A stretch of 6,707 nt of DNA from Caldilineaceae bacterium (lineage in GTDB: Bacteria; Chloroflexota; Anaerolineae; Caldilineales; Caldilineaceae). The stretch spans positions 1 through 6,707 of the forward strand of contig WGCB01000550.1 of assembly GCA_015494005.1 (NCBI GenBank), written 5' to 3'. The first letter of the stretch is position 1; each line of letters opens with the position of its first letter. Made by a program: the position numbers and the translations under genes. This document shows positions 1 to 6,217 of this stretch, piece by piece. Below the pieces are notes generated by a model. It made no database searches and was not told where the DNA came from. It worked only from the letters and a program-made list of their open reading frames with translations.

Positions 1-587
1 AAGTTGTAGACTCCGCCGCCGCCAGAGCCTGCTGTGTTGCTGAGGATCTGGCTCTCCTGAAGGACCAGGCGATTGCTGTTGTACACACCGCCACCCGAGG
101 ACTCGGTGGTGTTGCTCATCACCCGCACCCGCTGCAGGGTCATCTCGCCGTAGTTGAAGATGCCCCCGCCCTTGTCATTGCCGGTGACCTGGCCGTTGCG
201 CACGGTCAGGTCGGTCAGGGTGACGGCCTGGGTGCCGGTGATCACCCGGGCCCGCTGGCCGCCATCCAGAATGGTGGTTTCCATGCCTGCACCCACCAGG
301 GTGATGTCCTGCAGATCCAGGTTCTCGTCGTAGATCCCGGCCGCGATCTGGACCGTGTCCCCGGGGTTGGCCTTGGCCACGGCAGCGGACACCGTGGCGC
401 AGGCCGTGGCTGGGCTCTGGCAGTCGTTGCTGTCGCTGCCGGTGGCCCCGTCCACGTACCAGATGGCGGCTGCCGGCCCGGCCAGGGCCAGGGTGGCGCG
501 CAGGCCCAGCAGGAGCAGGATCACGAGGGCGGCGCTCGGAAGCAGCCGTCCCAGGCGCTGGGATCGATGGCCAGTTCGATTGGACAT
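1..587 (-). CDS. Secreted right-handed beta-helix (Pmp-like repeat) protein, N-terminal part
   Basis: This gene is open to the left edge, so only 195 codons of the N-terminus are visible. The start is the ATG at 587, chosen because AAGGAGG lies at 597-603, nine bases upstream, and a good signal peptide follows: basic residues 4-14, a hydrophobic core at about 17-36 (AALVILLLLGLRATLALAG) and a likely cleavage site near Ala-39 to Ala-41. Residues 42-95 (YVDGATGSDSNDC, then NPGDTVQIAAGIYDEN) resemble the N-terminal cap of secreted beta-helix proteins (DUF1565-like or choice-of-anchor Q-type proteins). The motif GGG-[IV]-[FY]-N then recurs at residues 140, 165 and 190, an exact 25-residue period matching rungs of a parallel beta-helix as in chlamydial Pmp-type repeats. 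The likely role is as an extracellular adhesin or structural surface protein; the substrate is unknown. A lyase-type beta-helix cannot be excluded because the C-terminus is missing. Confidence 0.88.
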   Translation of the reverse strand, partial: MSNRTGHRSQRLGRLLPSAALVILLLLGLRATLALAGPAAAIWYVDGATGSDSNDCQSPATACATVSAAVAKANPGDTVQIAAGIYDENLDLQDITLVGAGMETTILDGGQRARVITGTQAVTLTDLTVRNGQVTGNDKGGGIFNYGEMTLQRVRVMSNTTESSGGGVYNSNRLVLQESQILSNTAGSGGGGVYN

Positions 588-596
588 GGTCTGTTT

Positions 597-603
597 CCTC
601 CTT
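597..603 (-). promoter_or_regulatory. Ribosome binding site of the beta-helix gene
   Basis: On the minus strand this reads AAGGAGG, a near-perfect Shine-Dalgarno sequence, with a nine-base spacer to the ATG at 587. It fixes the start codon of a gene that is open at its other end. Confidence 0.85.
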
Positions 604-803
604 GTTTCCATGTGCAGCGAACTCCAGTGGGCAGCGGGCCGCGATGACGGCGTCGCCGCGGCGCGAGCTCCCTCACAGGACGGCACTGTGGCTCTGAATG
701 TGTGGCTCCATTGTACGGCGCGCCTATCGGATGCCTCTCGGAGCCCTGGCCTGGGGAGAACGTCAAAGGGGGCACTGGGGTGACAAAGTCCGGCAGTCCA
801 CGC

Positions 804-842
804 AACGAGGCGGCGACCCTCTTGGAAGATCGCCGCCTCGTT
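804..842 (-). terminator. Perfect 13-bp hairpin, likely terminator of the 1617-residue protein gene
   Basis: The arms 804-816 (AACGAGGCGGCGA) and 830-842 (TCGCCGCCTCGTT) are perfect reverse complements separated by a 13-base loop. The stem lies 31 bases beyond the stop codon at 874-876 and is very GC-rich. Only two T residues end the stem on the minus strand, and no longer T-run follows, so it departs from the classical intrinsic terminator and might instead act as a 3' stabilising or Rho-independent U-less hairpin. It separates the large gene from the beta-helix gene and suggests they are transcribed separately. Confidence 0.65.
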
Positions 843-873
843 CTATCCTTCGTGCTTCACATCCACATCTTCT

Positions 874-3800
874 CTAGCGCACTACCACCGGCAGGAAGAT
901 GCGCATGGTCCCGGACGCCTCGGGATCCACCACCAGTTGACCCTGGCTGAAGGGATCCCCTGCGTCGCTCAGGGTGTAGCTGCCGGCCTGGCTCAGGGTG
1001 AGGGTGTAGCTCTCCCCTGGGCTGAGCAGGCCGCTGTCGAAGCTGCCGGCCGCCCGGGTGGAAGAACTGCCCACCACCGAGTGGGCCACCACGTCCACGT
1101 TCACCCAGCGGACAGTGCTCCCCGGGGCCACGGTGAGGAAGCTGGGCTCGAAGCCGCCCGGCCCCAGCTCCACCACTACGTCCGCTCCCCCGGCCACACT
1201 GGGGGTCAGGGCCACGTCCAGGGCCACCGGGTCTCCCTGGGTCACCTGGATGTCGTCGCTGGTGTAGCTCTGATAGCCCGCCGCGCTGACCTGCACCCGG
1301 TAGGTCCCAGCGGGGGGCACGAAGAGGTAGCCGCCGTCCGCGCCCGTGGTCTGGGGATTGGACTGGCCACTCCCGCTCGTCCATGGGACGTAGGCGGCAG
1401 CGCTGCCGATGGTGTCCGAGACCGGGGTCTGGAGCAGCAGGCGCACCGTGGCCCCGCTGATGGGCTGGCCGGTGGCCGCGTCGGTGATCCGGCCCAGGTC
1501 GGTGAGGGCGAAGGAGCCGCTCTGCTCCGTCTCCGCGCCGTTGTCCAGGGTCACCAGGGCGTAGGGCACACTGACCACGGCTGCGCCGTTCCGACGGCGG
1601 GTGCAGGTCAGGCAGGACCACCAGCCCAGGGTCCCTTTGCCCAGGTCCTCGAAGAAGCGGGAGTCGAAGGGGGCCTGGAGATCCAGGCGCAATTTCGTGT
1701 TCGCCTTGCCCGACGTCTGCTGCACGGTGATGGAGAAGACCTGGCCGCTGCGCAGGGGCGGGAAGCGAACGTCTCCCTCCGTCCAGCCCAGGGTGTCCGG
1801 CGAGTAGCTTCGGCCCTGGGCGTTGCTGAAGCGTATGGTCAGGGGGTCCACAGGCAGGGAGGAGTCCAGCTTGAACTTTCTGGATTCCATCTGCACAGCG
1901 TTCTGTAGCTGGAAGAAGGATGCGCCTGCTCCCTGCACCGCGCCGCCGGGCACCTGGTCACTGTACACCGCCCGCACCTGGTAGAGACCATCGATCTGGG
2001 CGGTGAGATTCTGGCTCCAGCTCCCGTCCGGGCCCACAGGCACGGTGATCTGCTGCTGGATGCTGCGGTTTGTGCCGCTCCCCGGTCCATCCACCAGGAG
2101 GATCAGGGTGGAGTTGGGCTCCGCCGTGCCCTTCACATCCAGGGTGTTCTGAGACGTGGTGGCGTTGGGGGCAGCCCCGGCGCCACCTGTCGGGCTGAAG
2201 CCCAGGATGATGGGGGTGGCTTTGTCCACGCCCAGGGTGGCATTGCGCGCGTTCTGCATCAGGGCGCCGTTGGGGTTCTTGCCCTCCAGACGAACCGTCC
2301 ACTGGATCTCCTCGTAGTTCACAGCCGCGCTGCCCACAGCGCTTCCCTTCTCCACCTTCCAGGAGTAGACGATGCTCCCCTGCTGGCCTGGGGCCAGGGT
2401 GCCCAGAGCCACTTCGATGGGTGAGGTCGTGTCCAGCGTGCCCAGGTCGGGGACGCTGACCGCGCCCAACAGGGTGGCGTTCTGCAGGACGGTGGGCAGG
2501 GTGAGGACGATGCGGCTATCCACCAGCGGATCGGAGCCCTCGTTGCGGTAGTGGATGCGCAGGCTGACCTTGCGGGCCGGCTTGGCCGGGGGATCCACGG
2601 GCAGGGGCTCCCAGTGCACGTCCAGGTCCACGACGGGCTCCCCGCCCTGGCCCTTGGGTCGCCACAGGTAGTCTTCCGTCTCGCCGGTGCGGTAGCCGGT
2701 AGCCGGGCCGCGGCCGTCGCCGTAGCTCTTGCCGGGCATCTTCACCGACTTCTCCTCGCTGAGGGTGACCCGCAGCCAGACCGGTTTGTCCGTCGTCTCC
2801 GGCGACCAGCGCACCGGGCCGGTGGTGGTCACGGTGATGGTGTTCAGGCCGGGGGTGAGGCTGGCGATGTCCACCGGATGGTCGATGACGATGTGTTCCG
2901 GTGCGGGGCCGTTGGCGCATTGGGCCACGTCCGCCCAGTCGCCATCCCGGTTGCTGTCCAGCCAGCTGTTGATGTACGCCTGCTGGAAGCCCTTGGCCAG
3001 GAGAGCAGCCTGGGCCCCAGCGCTGATGAAGACCCGCACCTGGAGGGTGGTTCTCTGGCAGTCCTGGAAGCTGAGACTGCCCAGGTTCACGCCGTCGTCG
3101 TAGCGATCCCGGTTGGCCAGGTTGGACGACGGGACGATGTTGCGGGGCGCGGCGCCCAGGTCCGCGTCCGGCTCGAACTCCACCCGTTTGCCCAGGTGGA
3201 AGGGCCGGGGCCGGGCGTGGCGGGGACCCGGAGGGGCGCCCGTGGCCGGGTCAAAGACCGTGGGGAAGTTGGCCGGCACGCCGGGGTAGGCGGTCATGGC
3301 CGCGGCGAAGTGGTTGCTGCTGTCCGGCGCATCGCCCAGGTCCCAGGGGCGAACCTTGAAGGGCAGCTCGTGCTGGCCCATCTGCTCCGGGGCCAGCACC
3401 TCTGGCCGGAAGGCGGCGTCATCGTCAGCCAGCAGGGCGTAGCGCACTCGGCTGGTGAAGGCCATTTCCTGGCTGGGGTCATCCGGGATGCTCCCGGCCA
3501 GCGCGCTGCCTTCCAGCATGCCCAGCAGATCCAGGGGCGTTTCCACCGTGTAGGTCTGCCCTGGCTCCAGGGTGACTCGATCCGTGCGCAGAATCATGGG
3601 AGTGGCGGCCATCGCCTCCGCGGAGGCGGAAGCGGCATTGACGCCCTCGATCTCCACCCGGAAGCCCAGGATCACGGGCTGGATGGCCTGGTTGGTGAAA
3701 GTGGTGTTGTGGCGAAGGGGCCGGTTGGGCGCCACGTCGCCGTTGGGGCCGGCACTGGGCGGAGCATCGTCTGTCACCACCTCTTGGCCCACCTCAATGT

Positions 3801-5727
3801 CGCCCAGGCTGTAGCCAGAACAGGCCGCCTGGAAGTCCACCGATTTTTCGTCCATTTTCGTGCCGTCGGCCTTGTGCAGACTGACCGTGTTGGTGATGGT
3901 CACGGTGTTTTGGTCCGCCGAGCAGAGCGGATGCACATGGACATCGAAGGAGAGCTCCACCTCCGCGTCCGGGGCCAGGGTGCCCTTCCAACGGACGGCT
4001 CGCTTGACGATCAAAGGCCCACTGCCCCGTCGGTACTCGAGCCGGGCATTCAAGGGACTGACACCAGGAGAGAGTTCTTTCACCTCCACCAGGACAGGCG
4101 TGCTGTTGGCAAGATGGGGTATCACATGCAGAGGATAGTCCAGTATATCCCGCAGCTCGGCGCGAACCGTGCGGTTCTTGGTGTTCTTCAGGCGGATCTT
4201 GTAGGTAACCATGTCGGCATAGGCCACAGGTGTGGATTGGGTCGTCACGTGTTTCTGCAGGATGAGCTCACCGTTGCCCGGATCCTGTGGCGGGCTGAGC
4301 TTGTAGACCCCATCCTCGGTCTCGCCGAAGGCATAGGCCGAGGGCGTGTCGTTGGGGTTGGGACCCCGACCATCGGCCAGGTTGGTGGCGGGATTGCGGG
4401 GCGCGGGGGTGTCGCTCAGGGTGAAGCGCACCCAGTGGGCCTTGCCCCGGGTCGCGGGGTCCTCGTCCGCGGGGTTGTAGACCAGCAGGGTGGTCACGGT
4501 GATGGTCTGGCTGCTCCCCGCGGGGATGGCGCTCAGGTCCACCGCGTGGTCCTGGACGATCCACTCGTAGGAGCGGGCCTGCTGGCCGCTGTCGGACTGG
4601 CAGACGCCTGTGTCCTCCCAGTCCCCGTCCCGGTTGCCGTCGAACCAGACGTTCAGGTACATCCGGTCCTGCTGAGCGCTGGCCGCCTTGCGGATGGTCA
4701 CCACCAGGTCCGTGCGTCGGCAGTCCTGGATGGGCACGTCGGGATTGCGCCAGCCGTCGTCCCCCCGGTCGTGGTTGGCGGTGTCCGTCACGCCACCGCT
4801 GCCCGAAGGCGGGTCCCGCAGGATGTTGTTGATGCCGTCCGCGTCCGCGCCGTCGTCCGCGCCCTGTTCCCGGGTGATGGCATTGCCCAGGATGGCCTCC
4901 ATGCTGGCGTTGACATGGCGAGGGCCAGCCGGCTGGTTGGCCGGGGTGTTCTGGTAGACGGTGGGGAAACGGCCCAGCACACCAGGGTAAGCGGTGTTGT
5001 TCTGGCCGTGGTTGTTGCTGCTATCCGGCGCGTCCCCCAGGTCCGAGAAGGGATTGCCCGGGGGCACAGGCTGGTCCGGGTCATCGCCCGGCGGCAGGGT
5101 GAACTGGACCACCAGCCTGGGGGAAAAGCCCGTCTCCTTGGAGGAGAAGTAGGCATCCTGTTGACCGCTGGCCCCAGCCAGGGCGAAGCCATAGTTGGGC
5201 TGAGAGCCGTCGTACCAGGCCTGGACCAGAGAGGTCACCGGCCAGTTCTCCCACTGGCCACCGGGGTAGTCCACGTCCGTGCTCACGTTGCTGGGGGTGA
5301 CGCCGGGCTTGTTGTCCCAGGTGATGGTGGTCTCGGTCCAGTTGGCGTTCACTCGGCCCACGGTGACGGTGGTGGTGTAGGTCCCGGCGCCGGTCAGGGA
5401 ACGCAGGCGCAGAACCGCGTTCTGGATGGTGGCATTGGCCGGCAGCCCGGTCAGATTGAACTTGACGAACGTGCGTTTGTTCGATCCAGCCTGCAGGTCC
5501 AGGGTGCCGTAGTTGGCGGACGGGGTGTTCGCGTCCACGTAGGCGTCCGCGTCCGCGCCGAGGACGACTGTGTAGGTCGCGGCCGGCGTGGCAGGGGCCA
5601 CCGGCTCTGCCGCCTGGGCAGCCCCACCCGCGGGGACCAGGCCCAGCAGCATCCCGGCCAGGAGGACCAGGGAGAGGAGATGGCGCGTCCGCGTGCGGGA
5701 TGTTCGAAATCGAAGTGATCGGGTCAT
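874..5727 (-). CDS. Secreted multidomain surface protein: DNRLRE, two GEVED, DUF11-like, carboxypeptidase-regulatory-like and degenerate cupredoxin domains
   Basis: This complete 1617-residue protein starts at the ATG at 5727, supported by AAGGAG six bases upstream and an immediate signal peptide: Arg-rich residues 3-15, hydrophobic core 17-32, and AQA-A cleavage near 38-40. The frame stays open upstream to a GTG at 5832, but that start lacks a ribosome site and would bury the signal peptide. Domains in order: DNRLRE/CBM96-like beta-sandwich at about 51-210, probably binding polysaccharide; GEVED module 228-476 with LGDAPDS, the acidic loop DGNRDGD and terminal GETED; DUF11-like region about 484-636; unrecognised 640-794; second GEVED module 795-1022; DUF11-like stretch about 1030-1165; bacterial Ig-like 1171-1275; unrecognised 1281-1411 with CLTC; carboxypeptidase-regulatory-like 1412-1508; cupredoxin-like 1515-1600, lacking three copper ligands; and tail RIFLPVVVR. 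There is no LPXTG motif or C-terminal membrane helix. It is probably a long extracellular adhesin or matrix protein. Export is well supported; function is inferred. Confidence 0.92.
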   Translation of the reverse strand: MTRSLRFRTSRTRTRHLLSLVLLAGMLLGLVPAGGAAQAAEPVAPATPAATYTVVLGADADAYVDANTPSANYGTLDLQAGSNKRTFVKFNLTGLPANATIQNAVLRLRSLTGAGTYTTTVTVGRVNANWTETTITWDNKPGVTPSNVSTDVDYPGGQWENWPVTSLVQAWYDGSQPNYGFALAGASGQQDAYFSSKETGFSPRLVVQFTLPPGDDPDQPVPPGNPFSDLGDAPDSSNNHGQNNTAYPGVLGRFPTVYQNTPANQPAGPRHVNASMEAILGNAITREQGADDGADADGINNILRDPPSGSGGVTDTANHDRGDDGWRNPDVPIQDCRRTDLVVTIRKAASAQQDRMYLNVWFDGNRDGDWEDTGVCQSDSGQQARSYEWIVQDHAVDLSAIPAGSSQTITVTTLLVYNPADEDPATRGKAHWVRFTLSDTPAPRNPATNLADGRGPNPNDTPSAYAFGETEDGVYKLSPPQDPGNGELILQKHVTTQSTPVAYADMVTYKIRLKNTKNRTVRAELRDILDYPLHVIPHLANSTPVLVEVKELSPGVSPLNARLEYRRGSGPLIVKRAVRWKGTLAPDAEVELSFDVHVHPLCSADQNTVTITNTVSLHKADGTKMDEKSVDFQAACSGYSLGDIEVGQEVVTDDAPPSAGPNGDVAPNRPLRHNTTFTNQAIQPVILGFRVEIEGVNAASASAEAMAATPMILRTDRVTLEPGQTYTVETPLDLLGMLEGSALAGSIPDDPSQEMAFTSRVRYALLADDDAAFRPEVLAPEQMGQHELPFKVRPWDLGDAPDSSNHFAAAMTAYPGVPANFPTVFDPATGAPPGPRHARPRPFHLGKRVEFEPDADLGAAPRNIVPSSNLANRDRYDDGVNLGSLSFQDCQRTTLQVRVFISAGAQAALLAKGFQQAYINSWLDSNRDGDWADVAQCANGPAPEHIVIDHPVDIASLTPGLNTITVTTTGPVRWSPETTDKPVWLRVTLSEEKSVKMPGKSYGDGRGPATGYRTGETEDYLWRPKGQGGEPVVDLDVHWEPLPVDPPAKPARKVSLRIHYRNEGSDPLVDSRIVLTLPTVLQNATLLGAVSVPDLGTLDTTSPIEVALGTLAPGQQGSIVYSWKVEKGSAVGSAAVNYEEIQWTVRLEGKNPNGALMQNARNATLGVDKATPIILGFSPTGGAGAAPNATTSQNTLDVKGTAEPNSTLILLVDGPGSGTNRSIQQQITVPVGPDGSWSQNLTAQIDGLYQVRAVYSDQVPGGAVQGAGASFFQLQNAVQMESRKFKLDSSLPVDPLTIRFSNAQGRSYSPDTLGWTEGDVRFPPLRSGQVFSITVQQTSGKANTKLRLDLQAPFDSRFFEDLGKGTLGWWSCLTCTRRRNGAAVVSVPYALVTLDNGAETEQSGSFALTDLGRITDAATGQPISGATVRLLLQTPVSDTIGSAAAYVPWTSGSGQSNPQTTGADGGYLFVPPAGTYRVQVSAAGYQSYTSDDIQVTQGDPVALDVALTPSVAGGADVVVELGPGGFEPSFLTVAPGSTVRWVNVDVVAHSVVGSSSTRAAGSFDSGLLSPGESYTLTLSQAGSYTLSDAGDPFSQGQLVVDPEASGTMRIFLPVVVR

Positions 5728-5948
5728 GGGTGGCTCCTTGCTTGGAAAGAAAAGGGAGAGGGGACGTTGTCGAATGAAAGGTTGGGGTGGACTCACGGAA
5801 GACACTCCTTCTTGAACGAATTCGGGCTGCACAATTCAACAGCTCGGGGCCAGTGTACCGGTTCCAAGCAAGAGCAGCTGGGAAATGCAGGAGGAAAACG
5901 GCGCGAAACGGCTCAAAGTGAGGAAATGGAGAATCGGTTTGATTGGAT
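5728..5948. other. Leader region of the large protein gene
   Basis: These 221 bases are visibly richer in A and T than the genes. Apart from the Shine-Dalgarno sequence I see no strong promoter. On the minus strand, TACACT at 5853-5858 is a possible -10 hexamer without a -35 partner. TTGACG at 5956-5961, just inside the neighbouring palindromic element and facing this gene, is a -35-like hexamer but has no good -10 at 16-18 bases. No terminator, riboswitch or small ORF is supported. Confidence 0.4.
5734..5739 (-). promoter_or_regulatory. Ribosome binding site deciding the start of the large protein
   Basis: On the minus strand this reads AAGGAG with a six-base spacer to the ATG at 5727. It decides between that start and the 35-codon longer in-frame alternative beginning with GTG at 5832, which has no purine-rich site upstream. 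Confidence 0.82.
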
Positions 5949-6095
5949 CTAGTGCTCGTCAAGCATATTTTGATGGGTTTGTAGTAACGGCTTTAGCCGT
6001 GCTGCTGATGGGTTTGTAGTAACGACTTTAGCCGTGCTACCGCTGAAGCGGTTACTACAAACTTACCCATCATTTCAGGCGTGACAAGGCACTAG
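5949..6095. repeat. 147-bp nested palindromic intergenic element (REP/BIME- or MITE-like)
   Basis: The ends are imperfect inverted repeats: CTAGTGCTCGTCA at 5949-5961 and TGACAAGGCACTAG at 6082-6095. Inside are two 35-bp direct repeats (5971-6005 and 6006-6040, two mismatches), then an inverted third arm (6041-6072). GTTTGTAGTAAC at 5977-5988 and 6012-6023 is perfectly complementary to GTTACTACAAAC at 6051-6062, so the whole region can fold into a long hairpin. It encodes no protein. Elements with a core like GTAGTAACGGCTTTAGCCG are, as I recall, scattered between genes in several environmental bacterial genomes, which fits a REP-like repeat mobilised by a Y1-type (RAYT) transposase or a non-autonomous MITE. 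No transposase is in the window. It sits 122 bases beyond the stop of the upstream gene. Confidence 0.8.
5971..6040. repeat. Two tandem 35-bp direct repeats within the palindromic element
   Basis: Unit 1 (5971-6005) and unit 2 (6006-6040) both begin TGATGGGTTTGTAGTAACG and differ only at unit positions 20 and 34 (G to A in each case). They abut exactly, as expected from a local duplication of one arm of the hairpin. Confidence 0.9.
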
Positions 6096-6217
6096 CAGGA
6101 TCAAGGCGAAGGAGGAGAGATCGGAAGATTGGGGACTGGAAACCGGAGAGCGGAAGCGTGGAGCTCCGCTCTCCCATCTCACCGCCTTGTGCTTTTTCCG
6201 CTCTTTCCACGGCGCGG
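6096..6217. other. 3' intergenic stretch after the FN3-like protein gene
   Basis: Apart from the hairpin at 6145-6174, I see only purine-rich, low-complexity sequence (GAAGGAGGAGAGATCGGAAG near 6107-6126). There is no gene or promoter I can support. Confidence 0.4.
6145..6174 (-). terminator. 10-bp hairpin downstream of the FN3-like protein gene
   Basis: GGAGAGCGGA (6145-6154) and TCCGCTCTCC (6165-6174) are perfect reverse complements with a 10-base loop. The hairpin lies 43 bases beyond the stop at 6218-6220. On the minus strand a short T-run (GGTTTCC) follows, weaker than a classical U-tract. A terminator role is plausible from position and stem strength but not certain. Confidence 0.45.

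Larger units (their letters stand above)
588..873. other. Intergenic region between the large protein gene and the beta-helix gene
   Basis: These 286 bases hold the hairpin at 804-842 and the Shine-Dalgarno sequence at 597-603. On the minus strand TACAAT at 710-715 is a good -10-like hexamer for the beta-helix gene, but no convincing -35 hexamer lies 16-18 bases upstream. TTGACG at 761-766 is a -35-like hexamer, but it is 45 bases away and cannot pair with TACAAT. No small ORF with a ribosome binding site is convincing here. Confidence 0.5.

Noticed and set aside
1412..1491. Frameshift or pseudogene in the large gene
   Set aside because: The frame is continuous from the signal peptide to the C-terminal tail, and domain boundaries are orderly throughout.
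937..1908. A 323-codon open frame on the plus strand
   Set aside because: It has the same explanation: it is the in-register antisense shadow of the C-terminal third of the large gene.
2551..5718. A 1055-codon open frame on the plus strand opposite the large gene
   Set aside because: It is in exact codon register with the minus-strand gene, so its stops would need TTA, CTA or TCA codons in the real gene, which are rare at this GC content. It has no ribosome site, and its translation shows no domain pattern, while the opposite strand has a signal peptide and recognisable domains.
5728..5832. A 35-residue N-terminal extension of the large protein from a GTG start
   Set aside because: There is no Shine-Dalgarno sequence before the GTG, and it would place the signal peptide internally. 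The ATG at 5727 has AAGGAG at good spacing followed directly by a signal peptide.
5838..5865. ECF-sigma-like promoter: GGAACC at 5860-5865 and CTGTT at 5838-5842 on the minus strand, 17 bases apart
   Set aside because: The hexamers are short and the match to any one sigma group is loose. It could occur by chance and nothing else supports it.
5081..5962. A 293-codon minus-strand open frame overlapping the start of the large gene
   Set aside because: It is a frame-shifted reading of the same DNA, rich in Arg, Gly, Pro and His, as typical of GC-rich shadow frames, and shows no domain.
5949..6095. CRISPR array made of the 35-bp repeats
   Set aside because: There are only two direct copies, they abut without spacers, and the third is inverted. 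The layout is that of a palindromic repeat.
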